Below the pieces are notes generated by a model. The model was not told the DNA's origin. It searched no databases and worked only from the letters and a program-made list of their open reading frames with translations. A DNA stretch of 64,000 bases from Panopea generosa. Lineage: Eukaryota; Mollusca; Bivalvia; Adapedonta; Hiatellidae. Below are positions 12,701 to 28,400 of the stretch, piece by piece (position 1 is the first letter of the stretch; the number at the start of each line of letters is the position of its first letter). The position numbers and the translations under genes were made by a program. Location of the stretch: NCBI GenBank assembly GCA_029582155.1, contig CM055898.1, forward strand, positions 22,429,339 through 22,493,338, written 5' to 3'.

Positions 12701-15700
12701 AAAATTATTTATCGATAATGAGATTTTTATAGGAAAACTGTGTAAAATGACAAAGATATTGGTTTTGTTATTTAATTATTTGGTTAATTTGAGGATTGAG
12801 TTTAGTTATACAATTTTATAATGTTAATCACATGATGTGAATTGGAAGGGATGGTTTGTGTGGAAATTATGGTACAAACTGTTCACTGAGTCTCTATAGC
12901 AGACACAAGCAGAACTGACATCTTAAGGTAAGGTTTCTTAACAAATCAAATCAAACATACACAATAAGAAAAATATTGTTTCTTAATTGAGGTGACCTCT
13001 GATGCCAGTTTGACTATATTTCTAAGGTTCAATGCAATACTGTTTTATCTGCACATAGACACATAAAGATATAGAAATTTATGATGGCAGTTCATGGAAG
13101 CATCCTTGGAATCAAGTTGACACATCTTGAAAGTGACTTTATTACAATGAACATGATTGTGTGTCATATCATATTGTCATTTGACCAGTAATACAACCTA
13201 ACCAATTACACTTGATATGCTTTCAGTGCGTAAGTTGGCCAAGCCGCCTCACTTGATCATGAGGATTATGGACTGTGCCCTGATCCTCTTCCAGAAACGG
13301 GTTGATCCAGTCCAGATGGACCCAGAACGTCCATGTGTGAAACCATCTTGGAGTGAAGCACTCAAACTCATGTCAGGCGGTGGTTTCCTGAACGGTCTTC
13401 TTACCTTCGCCAAGGTAAGGCTCTCTTATTTAGAATAATCGTTCAGTCTAGTAATTACTTCATTCTTTCATCATGTGTTGTTTATCATGGGTGTCATTTA
13501 TCGTGTGTGTTGTTTATCATGTGTGTCATTTATCATGTGTGTCGTTTATAATGTGTGTTGTTTATCATGTCATTTATTATGTGTGTTGTTTATCATTAGT
13601 GTTCTTTATCATGCATTTTGTTTATCATGTGTGTTGTTTATCATATGTGTCGTTAATCATGCCTGATATTTATCATGTGTGTCATTTATCATGTGTGTCG
13701 TTTTATCATATTAGTAATTTATCATGCCTGTCATTTATCATGTGTGTCATTTTCATGTGTGTCATTTATCGTGTGTGTTGTTAATCATGCATGTCATTTA
13801 TCATGTGTGTCATTTATCATGTGTGTCATTTATCATGTGTGTTGTTAATCCTATGTTTTATTTATCATGTGTGTCGTTTTCATGTGTGTCATTTATCATG
13901 TGTGTCGTTCATCATGTGTGTCATTTATCATGTGTTTCATTTATAATGTGTGTCATTTATAATGTATGTCGTTTATCATGTGTGTTGTTTATCATGCATT
14001 TTGTTTATCATGTGTGTGGTTTATCATGTGTATCATTTATCATGTGTGTCATTTATCATGTGTGTTGTTTATCATGTGTGTCATTTAACATGCATGTCAT
14101 TTGTCATGTGTGTCACTCATCATGCGTGTTGTTTATCATGAATTCACTTCCAGATTACAGAGTTAAAACCTTTATGTAAGCTTAAAATTGATATTTCTAA
14201 ATATCTTTGTTTCAAGATCATTAGACATAAAGATATAAATTTATGAATGGGTGATAGAATGAATAAGTGGATGAATGAATGAGTGAAATCTATACATTTT
14301 GTTAAATTGATATTTCTTAATATCTTTATTTCAGAATTTTCAGACAAGAAAATATAAATTACTGAATAAGTGACTGAATGAATGAATGGATGGATGAATG
14401 AATGAATGAAATCCATTAATTGTTCATTTATTCTTTAACCCTTCAGTCTAAACATGCATTTGTAATTTAAACTTCTACATTGTCATACACCATGAGGAAG
14501 GTGTTATATATTCATCTGTATATGGATGTAGAGTGCTGGTTCAGACCTAACTGATGACCAGGACAGTTGTGTTTAGCTTCAGTAAGACAAGTATCTACAT
14601 ACGATAAGCACTAGTTCCACTGGGGAGGACATTGAACATGCTTTATGTGTTTTTTAAAGATATTTATATACAACATGAACAAGATATCTGATGTATGTAC
14701 TAACTACATAAGTGTAAATTTAGGACACCATTAATGGTGAGACAGTAGAGTTACTTGCTCCTTACCTGGCTATGGAAGATTATAACATGGAAAGTGCCAA
14801 GAAGGTGTGTGGTGATGTAGCTGGTCTGGCTGCCTGGACAGAAGCCATGAGTTTCTTCTACAGCATCAACAAAGAAGTACTTCCACTCAAGGTATGACAT
14901 ATAATTCTGTTTCATTATGGTTTAATGATTTGCTATGTTTTTTTAATCATTGTAAATAATATCAGATAGAAAATTTCCGTAACAAAATACTTTAATAGTA
15001 TTTGGAATTTTTGGCAGAATTATACACGATTGTAATACTGACTAAGTTGGTATTATTTAATTGTCAACTTGTGTTTGCTTTCAGCTTTAAAATGATGTGA
15101 AAACCTTGACAACCATGCTAACTTTCAGGTATTCTGTTTGTAACGATTGTGATTTTTAAGGCAGTATGTGCCAGGAAATACTGATTTACATGTCTAAAGG
15201 AACAAACTTATTTTTAAAAAATATTTACAAAGCATCTGATTATCCTTTATAAAGAAGATATGAGCTACTAGTGTTTGGGATTTCAAATCTGCCAAAGCAT
15301 GAATAAAATAGTATTTTGATTGGAGTAGTTGGAATGAAACAAAATGCTTAGGCTAAAAATAAAGCTCACATACATACTTCTTGACAACCTTCAACTTGTC
15401 AAGAAAAAGCTCTTTTAATGATAGATATTTAACTTGGTTTCTAATGTATCTGTAGGCTAATCTGGCTGTACAAGAAGCTAAGTTGGCTATGGCAATGAGT
15501 GACTTGAATGAGGCTCAGGGAAAACTTGATGACAAGAATCGAGAATTGGCAGAAGTGATGGCCATGTATGACGCAGCAATGGGTGAAAAACAGGTAAATG
15601 ATATTTATTTTGTGTAACGGCCAATAAATGTACTACATCTTGTATATTATCTCTTTAACATATCTCTGGACTGTGTTCTATTTATAACTTGTTTGCCGAA

Positions 15701-18700
15701 GCACCCAGTAAATTTCCACTGCCTCATCCGTAATATGCAAAGATGCTAAGGCCAGGGTTAAATACTAGATGTAACACCTTTGGACTATGTCCTGTATATA
15801 ACTCCTGTTTGCCGAAGCACCCAGTAAATTTCCACTGCCTCATCCATAATATGCAAAGATGCTAAGGCCAGGGTTAAATACTAGATGTAACACCTTTGGA
15901 CTATGTCCTGTATATAACTCCTGTTTGCCGAAGCACCCAGTAAATTTCCACTGCCTCATCCATAATATGCAAAGATGCTAAGGCCAGGGTTAAATACTAG
16001 ATGTAACACCTTTGGACTATGTCCTGTATATAACTCCTGTTTTCCGAAGCACCCAGTAAATTTCCACTGCCTCATCCATGATATGCAAAGATGCTAAGGC
16101 CAAGGGTAAATACTAGATGTAACACCTTTGGACTATGTCCTGTATATAACTCCTGTTTGCTGAAGCACCCAGTAAATTTCCACTGCCTCATCCATGATAT
16201 GCAAAGATGCTAAGGCCAGGGGTAAATACTAGATGTAACACCTTTGGACTATGTCCTGTATATAACTCCTGTTTGCCGAAGCACCCAGTAAATTTCCACT
16301 GCCTCATCCATAATATGCAAAGATGCTAAGGCCAGGGGTAAATACTAGATGTAACACCTTTGGACTATGTCCTGTATATAACTCCTGTTTGCTGAAGCAC
16401 CCAGTAAATTTCCACTGCCTCATCCATGATATGCAAAGATGCTAAGGCCAGGGGTAAATACTAGATGTAACACCTTTGGACTATGTCCTGTATATAACTC
16501 CTGTTTGCCGAAGCACCCAGTAAATTTCCACTGCCTCATCTATGATATGCAAAGATGCTAAGGCCAGGGGTAAATACTAGATGTAACACCTTTGGACTAT
16601 GTCCTGTATATAACTCCCGTTTGCCGAAGCACCCAGTAAATTTCCACTGCCTCATCCATGATATGCAAAGATGCTAAGGCCAGGGTTCAATACTAGATGT
16701 AACACCTTTGGACTATGTCCTGTATATAACTCCTGTTTGCCGAAGCACCCAGTAAATTTCCACTGCTTCATCCATGATTGAGATGTTATTATGGCATGTA
16801 CTGTCAGACTATCAAGCAATAAAGCCATGGTGTTAAGCACTCATAATACTTATCATAAATCATACCCTTAAATAGCAATATTACAGGTTATTGTTATTGG
16901 TGAAGCTTTAAATATAGAGGGATTAATTGACAGTTTTTTTAAGACTTCAAAGAAAAAAAGGACAATTTTTTTGTATTACAGTGCCTCATTTTGTTAGTTT
17001 TAATTCTTTAAAATTTTCAAAACTGGTTTAATATTCAGAAATTGTTGAATATTAAGATTTAATACATAAAGGTATTAAAGAACATGGTAACATCAGCTCT
17101 ACACTATTTTAGATCCTGAATCAGGTAATACATGTATGGTTGTACAAATTTGATATTTCTGGTACACATGTATATATTTATATGTTTCAAGTTGGTAATT
17201 ACTACATGTACATAATCACTGCAGTTTTGTAAAAATCTTTTTTCATTTGATCACACCTAGGCACTGCTTGATGATGCTGATGCTTGTCGTAGGAAAATGA
17301 CCAATGCCACAGCCCTTATTGAAGGACTGGGAGGGGAGAGGGTGAGATGGACTGCAGCCAGTAAGGGATTTGAGGCCCAGATACAAAGACTGGTGGGAGA
17401 TGTCCTCCTCAGTACAGGCTTCCTGTCATACTGTGGACCTTTCAACCAGGAGTTCCGAACACTTTTGAGCAAGAGTTGGAAAAAAGAAATGGTTACTGCC
17501 AAGATTCCGTTTTCTGATGTAAGACTTGACTTGATTTTTTCTTTCATTCAGAGTTACATTTTTTTCAGATTTAATTTATTTTAACAAACACAACAAAATA
17601 AGCTGCTTTTCTTTTTTAACAAGAATAATACATAGACATTTTTTGTTTTCAAACTTGTTTAAAACCAATACCCTTCTAACATTAATAAAATATCAATTAG
17701 GGATACCTCATGTAGGTGTAATATTCCAATTATGTATTTAAATAGTAGCCTCTTAGTGCATAACTGATTAAATGATGTCATCATAGTTGATGAAAATGAG
17801 GAATACTAATGGAAGAGTTTATCATAACAAATCATTCATCTGTTACACTTGAATATTAATTTTGCTGAGTACAGGATTTGAACGTCGTGAACCTGCTAGT
17901 GGATAATGCCACAGTTAGTGAATGGAACTTGGAAGGACTGCCCAATGACGACTTGTCCATCCAGAATGGTCTGATTGTGACTAAAGCCTCTAGATACCCA
18001 CTGCTGATAGATCCCCAGGGACAAGGCAAGATCTGGATCAAAAACAGAGAAGCAAAGAGTGAAATGCAGGTAAATAGTTGAAGAATGTTTTTTTTATTTA
18101 TTGTATTTGTAGTTATTCTTAGAAGAGTCTATTTTTGTGAGATTCATCTGGAGTATTTATATATGGAAATTAAAACTTTATACATATACAACTATCTACC
18201 GTTGTGTTAAAATCTGACTCTATACAAAATTATCTTTATTTGTTTTGTCATGTACCAACATCAAATATTGGGCATATTATTTGTATATATTTCCCTCAAT
18301 TCTTGCAATTTGAGCAATATTTTACATTTTCAGATCACGTCTTTGAATCACAAGTACTTCCGAAGTCATCTTGAAGATTGTTTGTCGTTGGGACGACCCC
18401 TCCTTATTGAAGATGTTGGTGAGGAGCTGGATCCTGCCCTAGATAATGTCCTTGAGAAGAACTTCATCAAGAGTGGCTCCACCTTTAAGGTACGTGAAAT
18501 ATCAGATTATAGTGTCCTGGGACCCATTTCACTAATTTTCTTGTTTCATTTTGCGCAGTATTTTTGCAAATTTTAGAAAGATACTTTTTATTAGGCTTAC
18601 AAAAGATCGTAAAATAAGTAAGCAACGCACTAAATGGATTGTCCTGACATTTTTTTCATACCTTTATATTTTTACAAGTTTGTAAACGTACAAAAGCTAG

Positions 18701-21700
18701 TGAAATGGGCCCTTGGTCTCAAAAATAAACTCAGAAGTGACTGTTTAATTAAACTCATATGCGACAGTTTTGTTTCAAAACCCTCTTAAGCTTTTAATAA
18801 ATGAACACATTTTAATTTTGATGCTTTAAATGCTTCACATGGAATTGTTTTGGCGGTGGGGTTGACTTATTGCTTGAATTTTTGTCTTGCTAATCTGTTT
18901 TCCAGTAAGGTTTATATATAACTGTGATGATTGTAAGATGTTTTTTCTTCTAGGTGAAAGTTGGAGACAAGGAGGTGGACATCATGAAGGGATTCATGCT
19001 TTATATCACCACCAAGCTGGGTAACCCTACGTACACTCCCGAGATTTCAGCGAGAACCTCCATTGTAGACTTCACTGTCACCATGAAAGGATTGGAGGAC
19101 CAGTTACTGGGTATTGTCATCCTGACAGAGAAGCAGGTCAGCCTACAAATAAAACTCCCTCCTACCTTTGGCAGTGTCTTTATTTTTTTTCATTATCATC
19201 TCTTCCATGATTTGAAGTATTCCATTTTTTTTATCAAGCTCCTTATGCTTTATAACTGATTGTAGCATTTGTTTAGGCAATTCATGTAATGGTAAATGCT
19301 ATTATTATAAGTATGGAACATTTTAAAAATTATATTTACAATTTTTTTTCTATTAAGCATGTGAATATTGCATGTATACTAAAGATAATCAATAAATGAT
19401 TAAAACTGAACTTTTTAATAACCATCATAAGTCTGAAATATGTTCTGTGTGTGGGAAATACCAGTAACCACAATTTATATCTGTGGACAGGAACTGGAAC
19501 AAGAGAGGACTAACCTCCTGAAGGAAGTGACTGCCAACAAACGTAAGATGCAAGAGCTGGAAGACAACCTTTTGTACCGCCTCACCTCCACCGAGGGCTC
19601 TCTAGTGGAAGATGAGTCCCTGATTGAGGTACTCAGCACTACAAAACTAACAGCTGAGGATGTCAGTGAGAAACTGAAGATTGCTGCAGAGACAGAGATT
19701 AAGATCAACTCCGCTCGAGAGGAGTTCAGACCAGGTTGGTGAATCAGTTATCAACAACAACAATAATCTTGATTTCTCTCAGGCGTACACGATTCAAGCA
19801 TGTATTAAGTTTAAGGTCTAGAGCATTTCCATAATTTGAAATGGGCAAATTGGGACATCATGGCCCTTTTTTGTTGTTTTTTAAAGAATTTTTAAATATT
19901 TCAGTAGAAATGTTACTGGTTCACTCTGATAGATATTTTAAAATATTAAATGGTAAACAATTTGGTAGGCTTGATATCAATAAAAGGAATCTACTATTGT
20001 TACATAAAATTTAACATAGTTTATTATATTTTTTATATTGTTTAATATGAATAATTTGGTATCTTACTACAACACATCACTTTCACAAATTAATGGTACT
20101 TTCACATAAAAGACCTCCCAATTTGAAGTGTGACAAGCAGAATCTTGAATGATGATAATTAAAATAGCCTTTTAGCCTGTCTTTTGAATACAGCCTTATA
20201 AACTTTTTACATTTAAACAGCATTTGAGAAATTTTATTTTTGAAACTGTCATATATGGTTATTTGCAATGTAAAGGGAAGCTGAAATTTGACACTGGTTT
20301 ACGTAACTGTATCAATGCTTCAGACAAATGAAATTGGTGCTTCAGACAAATCTGGATTTGTTACAAAAATATATAGAGATGTACCATGGACAACAATTAA
20401 TAACGTTTCTTGTTTGAAATGGAATAATCTGTAGTCGATTGTACTTGGCGTTACTGTAAATTGTGCTTTGACATTGTTTATTTCAGTTGCCAACCGTGGT
20501 AGTATTCTGTATTTCTTGATTGTTGAAATGAGTATGGTCAACGTCATGTATCAGACATCCCTCCGTCAGTTCCTCGGACTCTTCGACAACTCCATGTCAC
20601 ACTCGCAGAAATCTCCCATCACCGGCAAGAGAATAAATAACATTATTGAATACCTGACCTATGAAAGTTTTACTTACACGTGTCGTGGTCTTTACGAGAA
20701 GGACAAGTTTCTGTTTACCATCCTCATGACCTTGAAGATTGAGATGAACAGTGGACGACTATCTCACAGCGAGTTCCAGTGCTTCATTAAAGGTAAATTA
20801 CATGTAGTGATGCTTGTGCCTCACATTAGCACATTAATATCACTATGCTGGTATTCACAGCAAACTCTAAAAAATGTTTTGAAACATTATAGATCCTGAA
20901 ATACTATCTCGGCAGCATTTATTTAGATGCTTCTTAGTTTTTCCTGAATTTATTTAGTGGGAAGACGTGACTGTGTACCTTTAATATTGTTAAGTGGATT
21001 TACATGACTGTGTACCTTTAATATTGTTTAGTGGGAAGACATGACTGTGTACCTTTAATATTGTTTAGTGGGAAGACATAACTGTGTACCTTTGATATTG
21101 CTTAGTGGGAATACATAACTGTGTACCTTTGATATTGCTTAGTGGGAATACATGACTGTGTACCTTAAATATTGTTTAGTAAGACTATATGCCTGTGTAC
21201 CTTTAATATTTTTTAGTGGGTCTACATGACTGTGTACCTTTAATAGATTGTTTAGTGGGAATTCATAACTGTGTACCTTCAATGTTGTTTAATTCAAGAC
21301 TCCTCCCATCTTCATCTTAATTTTTGGAATATTAAAATATCGGTCTTTCTAGGATAAGCTTAGATCTAACAGGTCACTGTAATCCTGTAAAAGCTTCACA
21401 TTTTAGAATGACTGTTTCCAACCAGATTTGTTTAAATCCATTTATTCCAATTTAGGTAATGATGATTGTTGTTCTTTTACAGCTTTTCTTATACATTATT
21501 TCTTTAAATTTCTGTCTTCTAGGTGGTGCTGCACTCGACTTGAATGCGGTGGAGCCCAAGCCCAAAAAATGGATCCTGGACATGACTTGGCTCAACTTGG
21601 TGGAATTGAGTAAACTGCCACAGTTCTCACAGATTCTGTCACAAGTTTCCAGAAATGACAAGGTAAAGATGATAGTTAGAGAAACAACAAAATTATCATT

Positions 21701-22424
21701 GAAATCTGATTGGTTTGTTAGCTCTCTTCTTTGTAAATATCATTGGACTGATTGGCCCAAAAAACACATAAATTCATGAACATGTATTTGATTATCTTTT
21801 AGTAAGTAAGTAAGTTAGTAAGCAATGTTTGGGTGCTTGTTTTTGTCTCACCGCGACGAAGGAGCGAAAGCGAGATTAAGGTGTTACTTTTCCAGCGTTG
21901 GCATCAAACATTTATATTTAGCTCCAATGTTAAGTTTTCTGGGTTTTTTTCTCTCCCATGTGTGTATTACGGTCAAAGCAGACACGGTGAGACATACCAT
22001 TCCGCGGAATTCTTTTTATTTATTACTATGTTTATTTCATTGTAGTAGAAACTAAAACATAATGGCTCTTATATTACCAGATGTGGAAAGCTTGGTTTGA
22101 CGAAGACGCACCAGAAGAAAGTCCCATCCCGGATGGTTACTCCACAACTCTTGATACATACCGTAAACTCCTCCTCATCAGAAGTTGGTGTCCTGATAGA
22201 TGTATCCCTATGGCAAGAAAATACATCGGAGAGACGATGGGTGCCAGGGTAAAGGGCTTAACACTAGCTTTAATGTTGTCTGGTTTTGTGGTGTGCAACT
22301 ATTATAATTAGAAATACAAAACATTGTAATTTTTATATTGATTTTATGTGTTATTCAGAGGGCCTCATTTAAAATAAGATTTATATTGTATATAAAACTT
22401 ACGAGTTTACCCTCTCTAAATAAA

Positions 22425-22459
<35 letters not shown>

Positions 22460-25400
22460 GTACTGTTTAACAGGCTTTCAGTTATTTCTTTATACACATC
22501 AAACATTGTTGCAATGTTCTGACACAAAACATAGAAAATGTAATTTTTTCAGTTTAGAGAAAAATCAGGGTTACGATTTTATGTTAAGTTGGAGGGAAAA
22601 TTGAAAGAAATCAAAAAGTAAAGGAAAAGTCCAGATATTTTGCGTTAAGTCGGTGGGAAAATAGAAAGAAATCTGAAAGTCAAGGAAAAGTCCAGATATT
22701 TTGTGTTAAGTCGGTGGGAAAATAGAAAGAAATCAAAAAGTAAAGGGAAAGTCCAGATATTTTGCGTTAAGTCGATGGGAAAATAGAAAGAAATCAAAAA
22801 GTAAAGGGAAAGTCCAGATATTTTGCGTTAAGTCGGTGGGAAAATAGAAAGAAATCTGAAAGTCAGGGTATTTTGTGTTAAGTCGGGGAAAATAGAAAGA
22901 AAAATCTAAAAGTCAGGAGTATGGTCTCAGATAAATAGTTACTAACTAATAATGAAGCCTATACTGATATATACAATATGTAACATCTGAATTTTTCTTA
23001 AGAATTTAACAAGCTATGGCGATTCAGTAATATGGTATATTTTTTAACTTCTGTTGTATCTTTGGCATTCACAATACATTGTTTTGTGATTAAGTCAATC
23101 GTCAGTTATTTATCAATTTCTTTATATCTTTCACATTATTCACATTTCATCATAACCTTAATATTTGCATTTCAGTGTGTTTTTCCAATGTTTATTTCCA
23201 ATTTATATTCCTATTTTATATTGTATGTTTGTGACAGTTTGCTGAGGCTGTGATTCTCAACATGGAGACCATGCACACTGAGTCCATCAAGAGAACCCCA
23301 CTTATCTGCTTCCTGTCTATGGGATCTGACCCTACAGAAAACATTATGCTGTTAGCCAAGAAACTGCAGTATCGTAAGTCGTTATCCATATCAAAACTGC
23401 AATGATAAAATAATTTGATATAGAGAATGTGTGAGCACCTGATAGTATTAGTTTATTAGGTGTCATTGAGCCAGAAAATTTTAGTAATGTCACTGTGAAA
23501 TTACTGATAAGGAGTTTACAATATATTGGGTGCCTTTGCCAAGTGAAGCAATTATAAAAGTAAAGTAAAAAAAATATAGTTTGCAGCCAGTATCTTTGGT
23601 TAACTATATACATGTATGTTACTCTGCCCATCATTAGGGGTTTCCTGCTAATATCTCAATTAAACAACCAACTTAAATAAAAGTTACACATGATTTTTCC
23701 ATGAGGTATATTGACGAATGTTCATTTATAGGTAGCATATTTTATGAAATGCCGATTTAAATATATAAAAAAAATACCTGAATCTCCCTTTTTGTGTTTT
23801 ATTAAACACAAGCTGCCTAGCTTCTGTTGTCAGACTCAGAGTGTTTACATCTTGTGTCTGATAAACCAAATGTTACTGGGCACCCAGTTTATGTTCAGTT
23901 TATCTTTCAGAATTGCAAAAATTGGTATAAAAAAAATACATTTGTTATTTAATATAATAAAAAATGAAACATGAGGATATAATAAAATAATTTCACCGAA
24001 ATGAAAACTTAAAAGTTTTGATGATTCAGTTTTGCTTATTTTAGCTATTATGACATAAATTTAGGTTAAGAAACACTAATTTAGCATGTATATATCATAT
24101 TACAAAATAATTTACAGAGTGCAGTGCCATCTCTATGGGTCAGGGTCAAGATGTACATGCCAGACGTCTGCTTTCCGTCTCCATGGCAGAGGGTAAATGG
24201 GTGCTACTTCAGAATTGCCATCTTGGTCTTGATTTCATGGATGAACTCCTTGACACTGTAAGTAACTATAATATATATGTAACACTATGATAACTACTAT
24301 GGTCATTTTGATTTATCACCTTTACCTACAGGTAGTTAGTTCTCCTTACCTGCTAAATTAAATTAAATTACATTTCATTTTCTTTTCTATACATACAAAA
24401 TATAACATACAAATAATTTTTTAATGAATATTAAACCATATATTTGACGCCATACACAACTTATGTGTGTTTAATTTAATAGTTCAAGCTGTATGATTTT
24501 AAGAAATTTTTCGAAATAAACAGTCGCAAAGTTATTCTTTGTATGATAATTGTCATCTTTGTCATCCTTAGCACAAACTAAAGCTCTTTATTCTGTTAAT
24601 AAACTGAATCATTTGAATCACAGGTTGTGTCAACAGAGAATGTGCATGATGGATTCCGTTGTTGGTTGACATCAGAGGAACACCCGAAATTCCCCATCAA
24701 CTTGCTCCAGTCATCCATAAAGTTCACCAATGAGCCACCGCAGGGAGTGAAAGCCGGTCTGAAGAGGACATATGCTCTCGTCACACAGGTTAGCTAGTTC
24801 GCTTTGCCATCATCAAATAAATTGATGCTTAACAATAATATGGCTGTTATTAAATAGTTATAACATTCTGGACTGAAATGTACAATGCTCTGTTACAAGT
24901 ATTGCACTGAGTTTGGTTAAATATTGTTCAATATCTTTAAAACTTGGGTTGTAGAAATAGAATCACATTTTGTTATAATTGCCAGTAATTTGTTACCTTT
25001 GGTGTATTAAATTTCCAAATACCATTATTCAAGAACCCATCTCAATGCAACATTGAGCAAACAGTGCTTTGAATAGCAGTATCTGTCATGATCTTTATCA
25101 CAAATTTCAACTATTAATTATAAAATTTCAGACAATATTTCCCTTATATTTGTCTATTGTCAACTGCTTTACATAGTCAAAACCATCAACTATCATTTTT
25201 TCAATTGGCTCAGTATTTGTCTCTTAATCACAGGTTTTACTTTACAATGAATTTCAACTGTTTAATTTTAGGAGCAACTTGAGTACAGCAACTTGCCCCA
25301 GTGGAAGCCCATGCTGTACGGTGTTGCTTTCTTACACACCACTGTGCAGGAGAGGAGGAAGTTTGGACCAATCGGATGGAACATCCCTTACGAGTTTAAC

Positions 25401-28400
25401 CAGTCAGATTTCACTGCCACTGTGCAGTTTGTTCAGAACCATTTGGATGACATAGATCCTAAAAAGGTAAAATGAGTACCATTTGTTGTATCATATACAA
25501 CAACAATAACAACAAAAACAGCAACAACAACAACTTTTATACAGCATCGAGCATAATTATAATGCTTCTGGTCTACACAATAATAAAAAGATTTTTGAAT
25601 TACAAAGAAAAGCTTATTAATGTTTAAATATTATGACAAATATTCTAGTTCTTTTCAAAGTTTATTTGAAAAATAATGAGTTTCACTGAATTTATGATGT
25701 CTTTTTTGATTTTAGAGAGCATGGATAGAGATATATCAAATTTGTTTAGGTTTGGTTAGCTACAAAATAAGGTTTTAGTAATTTCTAATATACATGTATA
25801 TATTATATATTTCTAATATAAATCTCTTCATGTCAGATATACTTAAAGAAAGTGACATTCCAATTACAAACTACGATTATTGTACTACACTTGGCACTAC
25901 CATTGAACAATGTTCAACATGAACATGACCTATCCTGTGAAATATTATATAGACACTACTTGTATTAACTTTTTATGAATAAGTTTTTTTGTAGGTGAAA
26001 CATAGTTTGTACATTTAGGATTTGAATCAGTTAGCAGAGATTTTAATCATGAAGTCTAAGTCTAGGGTGAGTCCAATCTGAGTGAGACCGAGACTTTGTA
26101 GACATTTAGATTAAAACTGTATCCATGTATTATATTACACCAGGGAGTGTCATGGACGACAGTGAGGTACATGATCGGAGAGGTCCAGTACGGAGGTCGT
26201 GTCACAGATGACTATGACAAGCGTCTACTCAACACCTATGCACATGTGTGGTTCAGTGAGGCCATGTTTGCAGATTCATTCCAGTTCTATACAGGCATGT
26301 TTATCTATCATTTGTTTCCACTTTTTTTTTCACAATTTGACAACCTTTAACCATCTCAGTACAACTTGAATAGCATTTTTTAAAACTGTTCTCCTAAAAA
26401 TTGTAACTCAATGTTTGTAAGATACTTTTTTAAAACTTAAATCTAAGAAAAGTAGCCAGGTGATCACGATTTTAGACTGATTCTAAAATTGCATATGTAT
26501 TTAATTTTGATTATAATTATAATAAATATTCAAAACTGAGTATATTATACATGTATATATATATATATATAAATATTCAAAGCGGGCAGTAGTCTAATTG
26601 AAAGAGTGTTGGCCATTCCATCCCCAGCTCGTCTTAATGCTTCTCGCAAAACAACACTCAGTACTGGTTCTACCCAGGAAGCGGTCTCAGGAGCAGTCAT
26701 ATAAGTGCTGGGCTTTCATCGCGATCGAGCTAAAATAAATTAGTATAAACTAAAACTGAGTATTTATGTAAAACTTAAGAATATGTAGGTGAAACAGGAA
26801 TCTTTGTTTGAAATTATTTTGTAGTTTACCATTCACACATGTATGTTTGACCATTATTATATATATACTGCACAGGATACAAGATTCCAAGATGCAAGAC
26901 TCTCACTGAGTATGTGTCAAACATAGAAAGTCTTCCACTCTCCGACTCCCCCGAATGTTTCGGACTTCACTCAAACGCTGACATAACGTAAGTTATAGAA
27001 CTGTTTCATCAATACAAAAGTAGAGTTGAATACAAGACTTATAAACGTTTATCTGTATACCGATATAAATGAATTTTTGATAAGTTTTCATTCAAATGGC
27101 GTATAAGTAATATCATTATATGTCACTTAACTTTGCAAAGAAAGAAAACGTATTTTTTGCTATTTTAGTCAAACTTATGTAAGTGGCCACTTCTATTTAG
27201 CAGCCACTTGTTTTAGGCAGCCACATTTGCTATTTTCCATTTCTTTTCTCAGAGTAAATAACCTGTTTTAAGCAACAACCTGTCTTAAAAGGCCACTTTT
27301 GTTCCTACCCTTGACTGGCTGCTTAAGGCAGGTTTGACTGTATATATTTTTAAATATACATGTTTAAAATCAACTTTGACATTTGCTTTTGAGCAAAGTA
27401 ATTTCCTGATAATGAAATAAATAAAATTCAATAGACTTCAGCACTACAGGTTGTTACATATTTACTTTATATATTTCACTCTTATTGGTTAAGTCTGACA
27501 GTATATGCTGTAAACAACAAACAAATAAAAGTTTTATTCGGCATAAAACAGCACTAGTATGTTTATAGCCAACACAAATATTACAACAGTGAAAACATGA
27601 AAATAAGATTATCAGAGAAGCACATAAGTTAATAAATAATGGTTTTAATACAATTGAACAATTATCATAGTTATGTTATTAATTTATTATTTACTGCAAA
27701 TATTAGTCTGATGCTTACCTAGTTGGAAGGCATTATATATAAATTTCGATAAATTGTTTATTGTTTTTGTGCATTGGGAGACCATGATACTTTCAAATTT
27801 ATTCAAATTAGGCCAATTACAATAATGTTTAAAATGTTTTTGACAAAGTTCTCTATATTTAGGACATACCAATAGAAAATGATATTAATTTTTAACCATG
27901 TTCATGTAACATTGTAAGCAGATAAGCTGAGCACCTGCTACATTTGTATATCTTTCAGTTTCACTAGTGAGATCATGTGATGAAAGTTGAGATTTAATAA
28001 GAACAGTTCTAAAAATTTTATCAAAAATACAGATCAATTATTATCCAGTATTAATGTGTGTCCGTGTACACCTACTACATCTTCATAGCCAAAGTGCTCA
28101 TATTTAACTTTGATAATTCCAGCTATTCGACCAACACTGCCAACTCCATGTTGGAGACAATTGTGAACATTCAGCCTAAAGACTCCGGTGGCGGCGGTGG
28201 TGAGACGCGTGAAAGCGTCGTCTACAAGCTAGCTGACGACATGTTGGAGAAACTACCAGAGGATTACATTCCTCATGAGGTGGGTTTATCATTATCTTAT
28301 TAATGAAATATTGTTTTACGTAATTTATGCCTTCATCCTGCTATCAAGAGTGATATTTATGAACTATAAGTAATTAGTAAAATTAATGATAGTGTTTTTT

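Noticed and set aside
13473..14179. Cys/Val/His-rich + strand frames up to 151 codons
   Set aside because: Produced by a 16-bp minisatellite; similar peptides in several frames and no splice or homology support.
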